NCBI GenBank assembly: GCA_020638905.1
Contig: JACKHP010000007.1
Coordinates: 62,001 to 126,000 of the forward strand
Origin: Planctomycetota bacterium
GTDB taxonomy: Bacteria; Planctomycetota; B15-G4
DNA length: 64,000 nt
Reading direction: 5' to 3'
The position numbers and the translations under genes were made by a program. Shown here piece after piece: positions 34,468 through 43,600 of this stretch (position 1 is the stretch's first letter; every line of letters begins with the position of its first letter). A model generated the notes under the pieces. That model worked only from the letters and a program-made list of their open reading frames with translations, made no database searches and was not told the DNA's origin.

Positions 34468-35295
34468 CTACTTCACCTTGCGCGGGACGAACGGCTCGAT
34501 CGTCACCTGGCCGTCCTCGACCGCGACGAAGCTCGACGGCGGGACGGATTCCCAGTGCTCGGCGAGCTCGTCGAGCGGCTCCGAGAGCAGCACCACGGCG
34601 TCGTCGGGCAGCGCGTCGTACGTCCCGTCGATCGCGCGCAGCGCGTGCACGTGGCAGCTGTGGAAGAGGGTCGGCGGGTCGCCGGCTCCCGACCAGCGCA
34701 CCGCGAACAGGCGCTCGCCGTCGGTGGTGGCCGCGCTGAAGGTGAGCGGCTGCCCGATGCCGGCGTCGCGCAGCACCGAGGCGACGTGTCCGATCGTGCG
34801 TTCGAGCGCGAGCTGCGGGTCGTCGCGCAGGCCGAAGGTGAGCGCGAGGAAGAACAGCAGCTCCGAGTCGGTCGACCCGGCGACGTGCGGGAACAGCTCG
34901 GGCGCGACGTCGAACAGCAGGCGGCGCTTCACGCGCGCGAAGTGCGGCACCGAGCCGTTGTGCTGGAACAGCCAGCGCTCGAAGCGGAACGGGTGGCAGT
35001 TCGTCTCCTGCACCGGCGTGCCCGTGGCCGCGCGCACGTGGGCGAGGAACAGCGGCGAGCGGATGTGCCGCGCGAGGTGCCGCAGGTTCTGGTTGTTCCA
35101 CGCGGGGTGCGTGTCACGGAACGTCCCCGGATGACGATCGCCGTGCAGGTACCAGCCCACGCCGAAGCCGTCGCCGTTCGTGGTCACGACGTTCTGCAGC
35201 GCCTCGCGGCTCTGGTCGATGAGCGAGTGGTCGGGCCGCGTGAGCAGCGCGCTGAGCGGCAGGGGCGATCCGTGGTACGCCAGCCAGCGACACAT
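34468..35295 (-). CDS. Class II glutamine amidotransferase (YafJ/EgtC-like)
   Basis: 275 residues. ATG at 35295, with a GAGGAG ribosome site six bases upstream and a TACACT -10 further up. After removal of Met the catalytic Cys is N-terminal (MCRWLAYHGSPLPL), as required for Ntn-type class II amidotransferases. Other landmarks: TTNGDGFGVGWYLHGDR, HVRAATGTPVQETNCHPF, FQHNGSVPHF and GSTDSELLFF. The fold hydrolyses gamma-glutamyl amides; EgtC, in ergothioneine synthesis, is a relative, but no egt genes lie nearby. The function is therefore a general class II amidohydrolase. Cytosolic. Confidence 0.86.
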   Translation of the reverse strand: MCRWLAYHGSPLPLSALLTRPDHSLIDQSREALQNVVTTNGDGFGVGWYLHGDRHPGTFRDTHPAWNNQNLRHLARHIRSPLFLAHVRAATGTPVQETNCHPFRFERWLFQHNGSVPHFARVKRRLLFDVAPELFPHVAGSTDSELLFFLALTFGLRDDPQLALERTIGHVASVLRDAGIGQPLTFSAATTDGERLFAVRWSGAGDPPTLFHSCHVHALRAIDGTYDALPDDAVVLLSEPLDELAEHWESVPPSSFVAVEDGQVTIEPFVPRKVK

Positions 35296-35345
35296 CGCGC
35301 GCTCCTCGAGCGGCGCCGTGGGGTCGGACGCCGCGGCAGCCGGCG

Positions 35346-35351
35346 AGTGTA
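35346..35351 (-). promoter_or_regulatory. Putative -10 element (TACACT)
   Basis: TACACT on the minus strand, 51 bases upstream of the amidotransferase ATG; no clear -35. Confidence 0.35.
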
Positions 35352-35404
35352 GCTCGCGGGGCCGCGGGTGCTTCCACCGATCGCGCGGAGGCGGGCGCGC
35401 TCGA

Positions 35405-37678
35405 CTAGGGCAGCACGATCCCCGGCTCGACGTTCGTGGACACGAGCGGCCCGAGGCCGCCGCCGGCCTTCTGCACCGCGCCCTGCATGAAGAGCGAGAC
35501 GCTGCCCTCCAGCGCCGCCGGCTGGCGCAGTTCGAGCTTCTGCACACCCGACGGGCCGAGGGGCACGCTGGCGATCAGGAACAGGCTGCTGCCCGCGGCC
35601 CCGATGTCGAGGTCGAGCACCCCGGGGATCACCGTCGGCCCGTTCTCGAAGGCGACGAACAGGTGCACGACGTCGTCGGGCCCGGCGCCCACGAGCACTC
35701 CGATCGGGTCGTGGCTCCAGTAGAGCGAGCCGGCGTTCACGTTGAGCGCGGGCGGCTGTGGCTCCAGCACGGTGACCTGCACGGAGGTCTCGCCCACGGC
35801 GTTGCGCACCACCACGTCCTGGGCGCCGAGCTGCGCGACCACGGGCAGGCTCACCGCGAGCGTGTCGTCGGCGAACGCGGAGAAGTTCGCCGGGACGCCG
35901 CCGACCGTCACCGACTGCGTGCCGATGAAGTGCTCGCCGTGCAGCGTGAGTCCCTGCAGGTAGCCGTCGGGGACGCTCGGCAGCGACTGCGGTGCGAGGC
36001 TCGTCACGACCGGTGCCTGGACCGGCCCGAGGTCGACCACGCGCACCTCGTAGCGACCGGTGCGCCGGGACGGGCTGAGCGTGCGGATCGTCGCCGTGTA
36101 GGTGCCCGCCTCCGCGGTGGCCTGCGTGACCTTCGCGTTGCGGCCCTGGCCGCCGACGTCGCTGCCGCCGATCTGCACGCCGTGCGGGTCGCGCACGATC
36201 AGGAAGGTGTCGGCGTACGTCTGCGCGTCGGACTTGCCGTCCGGGTAGCGGGTCTCGACCTCGAACAAGGTGTTCGCGGGCAGCGTGAAGGCGATCGAGT
36301 CGCGGTCGCCCGCACCCGGCACGGGCGGCCACTCGCGCGAGGCCACGAGCGAGCGCGTCTCGCTCCAGCCGCTGCCGGGCACCACGCCCACGGCCTGGGA
36401 CGGGGCGTCGTCGGGCTCGAACGCGTCGGGCAGCACGGCGATGCGGTTGCGCTCGAACGCATCGGCCAGCGCGTCGAAGTGATCGGTGTGGACGTCGACG
36501 AAGAACGCGTCCCAGAGGTCGATCACGTTCACGGACTGGGCTTCGAGGACCGTCGGCGCCGTCATGCCGGCGAACACGAGCGCGTCCCCGGCGTAGCGTC
36601 CGCCGAAGGCGAAGCCGCCGTCGGCGAGGTCGTCGTCGATCTCGTCCCCGTCGGCGGTGGCCGCCGTGTCGCTCACGTCCCACAGCGCGGCGCAGACCGC
36701 GGCCTCGTCGGCCTCTCCGCCCGTGGTGCCGGCGAACGGCTTGCGCGTCTCGTAGTCGAGGCGCAGCAGGATCGACGCCGGGCCGGTGACGGCGGTGCCG
36801 CTGCCGCTGAAGTAGAAGCCCGGGTCGTCGACGCCGGCGAAGCTCCGCGTGGCCCCGGAGAACCAGCTCGCGAAGCCCTCGCTGAGCGAGAGCGACGGAT
36901 CCTGGTCGCTGTCGCCGAACGAGTGCACGTCGCCGGGGGAGTCGGGCTCCGAGTAGCGCGCGTCCATCGTGTGCCCGATCTCGTGCAGGACGAGCGTGTC
37001 GCTGTAGGCCGCCTTGGTCGCGATCTTCACCAGCGAGACGCCGTTGCTGCTCGAGTCGGGACCGTTCGGCCAGTGGATCTCGAAGGGCTCGGTCGTCGGG
37101 GGCAGGCCCAGCGCGTCGACGTAGCGGAAGGCCTCGACGGCCATGTCGAGCAGGTTGAACGGATTGCCCTGCATCAGTCCCGAGAAGACCTTCTGGGCCA
37201 CGGTGAGTCCGGTGTCGAGATCGGTCGACAGGTCGTGTCCGGCGAAGACCTGCGTGCTGACCGAGTAGAGGGTGCCGTCGGTCTGGCCGACCGTGATCGC
37301 CTCGGGGGCGAGCACGTCGCTCGTCGAGAGGCAGCGCACGAGCAGGTCGACGGAGCCGCGGCCGGGCACCGCGATCGCGAAGTGTCCCTCGAGGTCGGTG
37401 GAGCCTTCGGCGAGCACGTCCTCGGTGGAGGCGTCGAGCACGAGCACGTGCGCCAGGCGCACCGGCAGCTCGGGCTCCTCGCCCGTCCAGCCCTGGTCGT
37501 AGGTGAACGCGCGGTCGACGTAGCGGAACTCTCCGCTGATCAGCATGTCGGCGCGCGCGGACGTCGCCGCGGCGGCCAGCGCCAGCGCGCACGGGAGCAG
37601 CCTGCGGACGCATCCGGTGTGGGAGAGCGCGGGGTGCGCGGGCGTGTGCGGGGCGGCCCGATGCTCGAGGTCGTTCAT
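35405..37678 (-). CDS. Large secreted HExxH metalloprotease-like protein with IPT domain
   Basis: 757 residues, ATG at 37678 coupled to the upstream gene (ATGA). The leader has a long n-region and a hydrophobic core ending SARA. Around residue 230 is a zincin-type motif LVLHEIGHTMDARYSE, followed by an acidic region and LSEGFASWFSGA, where the E could be the third zinc ligand. A pre-peptidase-type beta domain lies in the middle. An IPT/TIG immunoglobulin-like domain (PVVTSLAPQSLPSV, then LTLHGEHFIGTQSVTV) precedes a C-terminal beta-rich tail that ends GGGLGPLVSTNVEPG. It is probably a secreted or surface protein; catalytic activity is plausible but unproven. The tail resembles that of the subtilisin at 52571-55012. 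Confidence 0.78.
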   Translation of the reverse strand: MNDLEHRAAPHTPAHPALSHTGCVRRLLPCALALAAAATSARADMLISGEFRYVDRAFTYDQGWTGEEPELPVRLAHVLVLDASTEDVLAEGSTDLEGHFAIAVPGRGSVDLLVRCLSTSDVLAPEAITVGQTDGTLYSVSTQVFAGHDLSTDLDTGLTVAQKVFSGLMQGNPFNLLDMAVEAFRYVDALGLPPTTEPFEIHWPNGPDSSSNGVSLVKIATKAAYSDTLVLHEIGHTMDARYSEPDSPGDVHSFGDSDQDPSLSLSEGFASWFSGATRSFAGVDDPGFYFSGSGTAVTGPASILLRLDYETRKPFAGTTGGEADEAAVCAALWDVSDTAATADGDEIDDDLADGGFAFGGRYAGDALVFAGMTAPTVLEAQSVNVIDLWDAFFVDVHTDHFDALADAFERNRIAVLPDAFEPDDAPSQAVGVVPGSGWSETRSLVASREWPPVPGAGDRDSIAFTLPANTLFEVETRYPDGKSDAQTYADTFLIVRDPHGVQIGGSDVGGQGRNAKVTQATAEAGTYTATIRTLSPSRRTGRYEVRVVDLGPVQAPVVTSLAPQSLPSVPDGYLQGLTLHGEHFIGTQSVTVGGVPANFSAFADDTLAVSLPVVAQLGAQDVVVRNAVGETSVQVTVLEPQPPALNVNAGSLYWSHDPIGVLVGAGPDDVVHLFVAFENGPTVIPGVLDLDIGAAGSSLFLIASVPLGPSGVQKLELRQPAALEGSVSLFMQGAVQKAGGGLGPLVSTNVEPGIVLP

Positions 37679-38199
37679 CGCGCACCGCCTTCGTGCCGGG
37701 CTGCCACGTCGAGCGTGGCGAGCGCTCCGGCGCGCACCTCGCGGCCCGTCACCGGCAGGCGTCCACTGCCGAGCAGCGTGGCGGCCTCGGATCCGATGCG
37801 TTCGACGGCGCCGTCGGGCTGCGGCAGACCGAGGTACGCGACGACGTGCAGCTCCGCCGCGTGCTCGCCACGACGAGCGTCGTCCGGGAGTTCGACGAGC
37901 GCGTGTCCGCTGCGCGATTCGCCGCGGACCCAGGGCGAGGCGGCCGGCGGCTCGTGGACGCGGATGCGTCCCCCGTGGGGCAGCTCGAGCTCCAGGCCCA
38001 GCCAAGATCCGTCGAGGCGCGGCGTGAGCGTGTAGTCGAGCGCGAACTGGCCGTCGGGCGTGTCGTGACCGCTCAGCGCGATGGACACGGGCCCGGACGG
38101 CTCGCAGCCGCGCGGCGCAACGGAGCCGTGCGCTCGCCGAGGCGACGCGGGGACGAGCGCCAGCAGCGCCAGGAGCAACGAGGTGCGGGCGGACGTCAT
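37675..38199 (-). CDS. Secreted hypothetical protein
   Basis: 174 residues, ATG at 38199, with a signal peptide (SLLLALLALVPASPRRAHG). The mature part is predicted beta-rich (DGQFALDYTLTPRLDGSW and LGLELELPHGGRIRV) and has one Cys near the N-terminus. I do not recognise a family. Its stop overlaps the start of the HExxH protein by four bases, so the two are made together; it could be a chaperone, inhibitor or surface partner of that protein. The 182 bases upstream are shared with the divergent methyltransferase gene. Confidence 0.65.
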   Translation of the reverse strand: MTSARTSLLLALLALVPASPRRAHGSVAPRGCEPSGPVSIALSGHDTPDGQFALDYTLTPRLDGSWLGLELELPHGGRIRVHEPPAASPWVRGESRSGHALVELPDDARRGEHAAELHVVAYLGLPQPDGAVERIGSEAATLLGSGRLPVTGREVRAGALATLDVAARHEGGAR

Positions 38200-38348
38200 G
38201 CGGGGACTCCCCGGGGTGCACCGCCCTGCCGAGCGGTTGGGCGCAGAGAGACGACGCCCGCCGCGAGAATCCGACGCGGGCAGATCGAGGTGCCCCGCGT
38301 GGACGGCGGCGCGCAGCCTCCGCCCTTCGATCGCTCGCCCTCGTCGCC

Positions 38349-38354
38349 TATCCT
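38349..38354 (+). promoter_or_regulatory. Putative -10 element (TATCCT)
   Basis: TATCCT, 28 bases upstream of the methyltransferase ATG at 38382. The same hexamer precedes the kinase gene on the other strand (40651-40656). Confidence 0.35.
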
Positions 38355-38381
38355 CGCGCGTCCGATCCCTCGGAGTCCGCG

Positions 38382-39314
38382 ATGGCCCGTCGAACCCGCA
38401 TCTCGCAGCGCACCGGCGAAGTCGTCCCGGCGCGCGCCGAGCGCCCGCAGCGCAAGCCGACGGGAGGGCGCCGTGCCGAGCGCGGGGGCCGGCCGAAGAA
38501 GATCGTGCGCGACAAGCACGTGCTCTACGAAGCGGCCGTGCAGAGTCCCGACGTCGACGTGGCGTTCTTCCGGCGCATCTTCCGCAAGGAGCGCGGGCGC
38601 GAGCCGGTCTCGCTGCGCGAGGACTTCTGCGGGACGGCCGCGGTCTCGTGCGAGTTCGTGAAGGTCCGTCCGGGCAACGTGGCCTGGGCGATCGACCTCG
38701 ACGCGCCCACGCTCGAGTGGGGCGATCGCGAGCACCGCGCGCGGTTGGGCGAGCGGGCGGCCGACGTCCACCTGCTCATGGGCGACGTCCGCACGGCGCG
38801 CACGCCGAAGGTCGACCTGCTCTGTGCGTGCAACTTCTCGTACTGGATCTTCAAGCAGCGCGCCGAGCTGCTGGCGTACTTCCGCGTCGTCCGCAAGCGG
38901 CTGGGACGCGAGGGCATCCTGCTGCTCGACGCGTTCGGCGGCAGCGAGTCGATGGAGCCGACGATCGAGCCGCGCGTCGTCTCGGGCCAGCGCGCACCCG
39001 ACGGCAGCCGCGTCCCGCGCTTCACCTACGAGTGGGAGCAGGGCGAGTTCGACGTGATCGACCACGGCCTCGTGTGCCGCATCCACTTCGAGCTGCCCGA
39101 CGGCACGCGCCTGCGCAACGCCTTCCGCTACGACTGGCGCATGTGGACGCTGCCCGAGCTGCGCGACCTGCTGCTCGAGGCGGGCTTCGCCGACGTCCAC
39201 GTCTACGCCGAGGGCTGGGACGACGACGCCGACGAGTCCGACGGCATCTTCCGCAAGCGCGCGCGCATGGCGAACCAGCCGGGGTGGATGGCTTACGTCG
39301 TCGCGTTGGCCTGA
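38382..39314 (+). CDS. Class I SAM-dependent methyltransferase
   Basis: 310 residues, ATG at 38382. A basic 45-residue N-terminus (RPQRKPTGGRRAERGGRPKK) is followed by LYEAAVQSPDVDV and the SAM-binding fold: LREDFCGTAAVSCEFV, the acidic residue in WAIDLDAPTLEWG, LLMGDVRT and VDLLCACNFSYWIF. C-terminal strands include LRNAFRYDWRMWTLPELRDLL. The substrate is unknown. The Lys/Arg-rich N-terminus may bind nucleic acid, but this is a guess. The gene is followed by the 800-bp region without genes. Confidence 0.83.
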   Translation: MARRTRISQRTGEVVPARAERPQRKPTGGRRAERGGRPKKIVRDKHVLYEAAVQSPDVDVAFFRRIFRKERGREPVSLREDFCGTAAVSCEFVKVRPGNVAWAIDLDAPTLEWGDREHRARLGERAADVHLLMGDVRTARTPKVDLLCACNFSYWIFKQRAELLAYFRVVRKRLGREGILLLDAFGGSESMEPTIEPRVVSGQRAPDGSRVPRFTYEWEQGEFDVIDHGLVCRIHFELPDGTRLRNAFRYDWRMWTLPELRDLLLEAGFADVHVYAEGWDDDADESDGIFRKRARMANQPGWMAYVVALA

Positions 39315-39430
39315 CGGCGGCGGCTTCGTCGGCGGCGGGTGGCGGGGGACGACTCCACGCGAGTGCTCGCGGGCTGGAGATCCGTGTGTGCGGACACTCC
39401 GGGTGCTCGGGGGCGACCGCCCCGCTCGAG

Positions 39431-39462
39431 CAGTCCTCGGCGCCTGCGGCGCCTGCGGAACT
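39431..39462 (+). repeat. Copy A of inverted 32-nt structured element
   Basis: Contains the 6-bp hairpin GGCGCC-TGC-GGCGCC at its centre, flanked by CAGTCCTC and TGCGGAACT. Matches copy B (39804-39835, opposite strand) at 30 of 32 positions; the two changes sit opposite each other in the stem and keep the pair. Confidence 0.75.
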
Positions 39463-39506
39463 CGCTGGGCGATCGCCCCCTGCGCTCCTCCGGTCCGCAC
39501 ACTCGA

Positions 39507-39534
39507 TGCCGGGCGCGTGAACGACGCGCCGGCA
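39507..39534. terminator. Stem-loop with bulged G
   Basis: TGCCGG and CGCGT (39507-39518, one bulged G at 39513) pair with ACGCGCCGGCA at 39524-39534 around a 5-base loop: an 11-bp stem. It is 190 bases after the methyltransferase stop and may act as a terminator; no T-run. Confidence 0.4.
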
Positions 39535-39803
39535 TGCCCCGCCGACTCGCAGCGTATCAGCCGCAGCGACGTCGGCGATTCACGCGCGCCGGCGCGCCGT
39601 CCAGAACCAGCACGCAGCTCGAAGCCGTCAGCCTTCGCGATCATGCTCACGCACGAGGCTCACCCCGGCGGCGCGCACCACCTGCTTCGAAAGATCCCTT
39701 CGCTCGATGCGCGCTCCGATTCGCCGCGAAGCCGCGCGCCAGCGCGCTGAGCTTCCTCCCGCTCTGGAATGCGCGCCCCGAGGCACATGCCCAGCGCGCT
39801 GCA

Positions 39804-39835
39804 AGTTCCGCAGCCGCCGCAGGCGGCGAGGACTG
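39804..39835 (-). repeat. Copy B of inverted 32-nt structured element
   Basis: Minus-strand copy with central hairpin GCCGCC-TGC-GGCGGC. Beyond the 32 nt, similarity to copy A continues as CGCTGGGC after a 7-base insertion, followed in both by a second small hairpin. Confidence 0.75.
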
Positions 39836-40003
39836 TCCGAAGCTGTGCGCTGCTGCGTGACAAGCGTCAGCGGGCGCGCACGAAGCGCTCCGAAACGCCG
39901 CGCGTGCGACGTGGGCGCCGCGTCACGCCGCCACTCTGCTCGTGTCCGCCAAGCAGTTCATCCTTCAATCTCGCGAAGGGAGCGCCGCGCGAGCAGCGGC
40001 GGG

Positions 40004-40055
40004 CGACGTGGGACGGAGGCCAGGTGTTCCCCCACCTGGCCGCAGTCCCACGTCG
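40004..40055. other. Long 20-bp hairpin
   Basis: An outer perfect 11-bp stem (40004-40014 with 40045-40055), a 3x3 internal loop and an inner perfect 9-bp stem (GGCCAGGTG with CACCTGGCC) around a 6-base loop TTCCCC. It is 59 bases beyond the 3' end of the minus-strand kinase gene and 690 bases after the methyltransferase. No T-run follows on either strand. Confidence 0.7.
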
Positions 40056-40075
40056 TCCGACGCGTCGCGCAAAGG

Positions 40076-40113
40076 GCCGACCTTGCAGCCCCTACCGCCG
40101 ACCTTGCAGCCCC
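40076..40113. repeat. 21-bp tandem duplication
   Basis: The 17-mer GCCGACCTTGCAGCCCC occurs at 40076-40092 and 40097-40113, a 21-base period, directly before the stop codon of the kinase gene on the other strand. Confidence 0.8.
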
Positions 40114-40114
40114 G

Positions 40115-40642
40115 TCACCCCCGTAGCCACTCGGCGGCCTTCCGCGCGAGCACCTCGGGCGGTTCGCTCGTCGTGTCGAGCGTGAGGTGCGGGCGGAGGA
40201 TCGGTTCGGAGTCGAGGGTGAGCTTGTCGTAGAGCGCGGCGCTGCGGTTGCTGGCGGGGTGCCCGCCGCGGGCGAGGTCGCGGCCCAGGCGCCAGCGGGC
40301 GATCTCGGGGGTGCAGACGCACTCGACGAGGTGCAGCGTGGCGCGCTCCATCGCGCGCACGGCGGCGGTCAGGGCGTCGCGCTGGCTGCGTTTGCGCCAG
40401 GTGCGTCCGTCGAGGATGACGACCTCGCGCCGGCGCGTCTCGGCCAGGAAGGCGGTCGCGCGCAGCATGACGTCGCACACGAGGTCGTCCTGCCGCTCGC
40501 TGAAGACGATGTCGCGCGGGACGAAGAGCGCCTGGCGCACCGCGTCCTTGTCGAGCAGCGCGGCATCGAGCATGCGCGCCAACGGCGTGGCGACCGCGCT
40601 CTTGCCGGTTCCGGGGAGTCCGCACAGGGCGACGACCTGCAT
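40115..40642 (-). CDS. P-loop AAA/APH-type kinase
   Basis: 175 residues, ATG at 40642. A Walker A motif is at the very N-terminus (GLPGTGKS, residues 8-15). LLDKDAVRQALF follows, and then a DGRTWRKRSQRDAL region typical of small zeta-toxin/adenylate-kinase-like phosphotransferases (AAA_33 group). It probably phosphorylates a small molecule or nucleotide in the cytosol; the acceptor is unknown. A TATCCT -10 nine bases upstream of the ATG would give an almost leaderless mRNA. Its 3' end runs into the 21-bp duplication and the long hairpin. Confidence 0.8.
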   Translation of the reverse strand: MQVVALCGLPGTGKSAVATPLARMLDAALLDKDAVRQALFVPRDIVFSERQDDLVCDVMLRATAFLAETRRREVVILDGRTWRKRSQRDALTAAVRAMERATLHLVECVCTPEIARWRLGRDLARGGHPASNRSAALYDKLTLDSEPILRPHLTLDTTSEPPEVLARKAAEWLRG

Positions 40643-40650
40643 GGACCACG

Positions 40651-40656
40651 AGGATA
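40651..40656 (-). promoter_or_regulatory. Putative -10 element (TATCCT)
   Basis: TATCCT on the minus strand, nine bases upstream of the kinase ATG, implying a transcript that starts at or near the start codon. Confidence 0.35.
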
Positions 40657-40685
40657 GACCCCGGCCGCGCCCCTTGCGAGTCCCG

Positions 40686-43600
40686 CTACTCGAGCCGACG
40701 CCGCGCGAACTCGAGCACGACCTGCCCGCGCTGGGGCATCTCGGGGTCGTCGACGAAGCGCGGCCGCTGGACGCGCACGCGTTCGCCCATGGCCTGCAGC
40801 TCCTCGGGGTCGTCGCCGTCGGCCGCCTCGAGCAGGCGCGCGCGCACCTCGGCCAGCCTCAGCGCGGCCACCGCGAGCGCGGCCTCGCGCGTGCGGCGCG
40901 CCGCCCGCCGCTCGGCTCCGGGACGCAGCAGGTCGAGCACGTGGTCGAGGGACAGCTCGAGCAGGCCCAGCTCGCGGTCGATCTCGACCAGCGCGCGTCC
41001 GAGGCCGCGCTGCTCGGAGTCCATGCGGGCCAGCGACGCGGTGCGCGCCCGGGCCGCCGTCTGCGCGCGCTCCTCGAGCAGCTCGAGCTTGCGCTGCCGC
41101 AGCCCGGTGGCGATGGCCTGCGCGTCGGACGTGGGCGGGTTCGCGCGCAGCGCGGCCTCGTCGAGGTCGGCGCGGCCCATCTCGTGGTGCAGCACGACGG
41201 TCAGGTCGTCCTCGTCCCGCAGGCGCTCGACGAGCGTGTCGAGCGTGGCCTCGCCGGCCTCGGACAGCACGAGCGACGCTCCGGGATAGGCGATCTGCTG
41301 GGGAGGCTCGGGCGTCGCGGCCTCGTCCTCGTCGACCAGGCCGAGCAGGCCGCCGATGCCCATGCCGACGTCGCCCACCGTGCTCACCACGCGGAACGGC
41401 GACGAGGCCACCGCGTTGGCGATGAGCCGGCCCAGGGTGGCGGTGGCCACGCTGGTGATCTCGGTCAGCGAGAGCTGTCCCCGCTCGAGCGCCAGGTTGA
41501 GCGGGATGTGGATCGCGCCGGTCTCGTCGCGCAGCAGGAAGATGACCGTGTCGAGCGGCGCGGGCAGCAGCAGCCACTTCGTGATCGGTCCGTCGTCGGG
41601 CTCCGACATGTCGAGGTCGGTGAACACGAACTCGCTGCGCGTGTCGACGCTGCCGTCGTCGAGGAAGCGCACCTCGGCGCGCGCGTCGAGCACGCCGTCC
41701 TGGAGCTCGACGCCCGAGGCGCGCGCCGGCCCGGCGAAGGCCGGCAGCGAAACGCCGTCGAGGCGCACCTTCGTCCAGCCGGTGGGATGGGCGCCGAGGC
41801 CCAGCCGTCCGTCGACCAGGAACTCGCCCACCGGACGCAGCTCGGCCTTGCCGGGCTTCCCGGTGCGCCAGTCGTCGACCGTCCCGAAGCCGAGGAACAG
41901 GTGGAACTTGATCGGCGAGCCGTCGCTCAGGGCCGCCGTCGAGAAGCCGCGCACGAGCAGCTCGAGGTCGTTGAGCGGCAGGTCGAGCGGCGGGTACGTG
42001 GACGTGTCGGTGTAGCGCACGTCGAGGCCGCTCATCGAGAGCTCGTCGACGCGCAGGTCGAGCGGCGTCTCGGCGGGAACGCCGGCGCCGCCGGCCGCCG
42101 CCGTCTCCGCGTCCGCGGGCGCCGCGCTGACGCCGGTTCCCGCGGCGGTGGGAGCGCCCGCCGCCGCGCCGACGTGCGCGGGCATCTCGCCGTCGAGCGT
42201 CGACGCGCTCCCGCCATGCACCGGGGGACGTGCGGGGAGCAGCCGCAGGTCGAGCACGGTCGTGGCCTCGGGACTCTTCTCGATGCGCGCCACGGGCCGC
42301 AGCACCTCGACGCGTCCGAGCTGCACGAGGTTCCTGCGCGGGAGGATGCGGTCGGCCTCGACGCGCAGCTCGTCGAGTCCGAGCAGCACCTCGCCGTCGG
42401 GCCCGTCGCGGAACGCCACGTCGGACAGGCGCAGCTCGGCCGACAGTCCCGACGCGGGGACGAAGTCGAGCGCGTTGCGGCGGTTGCCGCCCAGGTGCAG
42501 CTCGAGCGCGGCGTGGAAGCGTCCGTCCTCGAGCTGGCTGCCGTCGAGCGTCTCGGCCAGCGCGGGGAAGGCCTCGGTGATGCCGGCGCCGCGCAGGCCC
42601 TCGAGGTCGAACGTGAGTTCGACGCTCGGGTCGGCGGCGAATGGCTGGGCCCGTGCGTCGAGCCGCAGAGCGCCGAGCAGCGGCGCGGCCGAGCCGCCCA
42701 GCGTGAACGCCAGCGGCGAGCTCTGCTCGGGCTCGGCCCCGTCGAGCGTGAACGGTTCGGACAGCGCGAGGGACAGGTCGCGCACCTCGAGCGGTGTCGC
42801 GTCCGGCGTGTTGCGGTCGGTGACCGTGACGCGCGCGACCTGGACCTCGAGGGCACCCAGTCGCACGTCCGGCAGCAGCGGCTCGAGGCCCGCGAGGTCG
42901 GACGACGTCGCGGGTGCGTTCGCCGGGGGTGTGCTCGGGCCCTTCGCGCCGTCCGTCGGCGTGGACGTCGCCGCGCCCGCCGCGGTCCCCGTCCCGGACG
43001 GATCCGCGCCCGAGCCCGGCGTCGCCGTCGCGTCACCGGCGCCGCCCACGCGGTCGGCTCCGCCCGGGCCGCGCGCGCCCTCGTCCTTCGCGCCGGGCTC
43101 TTCGCCGCCCGTCGCCGCGGCCACCGCCGACGGCGCGGGACCGAGCGCCAGGCCGAGCAGTTGCAGGCGCCCGTCGACGTCCCTCTCGACGTCGGCCTCG
43201 AGGCCCAGCAGGCGCAGCGAGTCGATCTCGAAGCGTCCGGCAGCGGCGTCGAGGCGCGGCGCGTCGGCCGAGAGCTGCGCGAGCTTCGCGAAGCTGCGCT
43301 CGCCGTCGCCGTACGCGAGGTCGGTCAGTGCGGCGTGCACGGCCTGTCCGCCGCCGTCGGCGGGCGAGACGCGGGCGTCGAGGTCGAACGTGAGGCGTCC
43401 CGACGAGGTGAGCAGGTCGAGGTCGGGCGGCAGGTACGAGGCCAGCGGCCCCTTGCGCAGACCGTCGAGCACGAACGCGAGATCGGCCACGAGGTCGTCG
43501 GGGTCGGGCTGGACGGTGCCGGTCAGCGACAGGTCGTCGAGCACCTCGGGCACGCGCGCGTGCAGCGCGAGCGAGAGCGGCGGCGCGGCCTCGCCGAGCA

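Larger units (their letters stand above)
39315..40114. other. 800-bp gene-free region rich in folded DNA
   Basis: No reading frame here has convincing codon bias, and local AT content is higher in parts (for example 39950-39975). The region contains a 32-nt element in two inverted copies, a stem-loop at 39507-39534, a GGGCGATCGCCC palindrome near 39468-39479, a 52-nt hairpin at 40004-40055 and a 21-bp tandem duplication at 40076-40113, each listed separately. It could be a structured RNA locus, a relic of a repeat family or both. I see no transposase and no flanking target duplication. Confidence 0.7.

Noticed and set aside
39388..39863. Open frames of 60-170 residues in the 800-bp gene-free region
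   Set aside because: They are Arg/Ala/Ser-rich on both strands and lack third-position bias; none has a ribosome site or a recognisable motif.
40076..40113. Possible start of a CRISPR array
   Set aside because: Only two units with a 4-base gap, no spacers and no cas genes.
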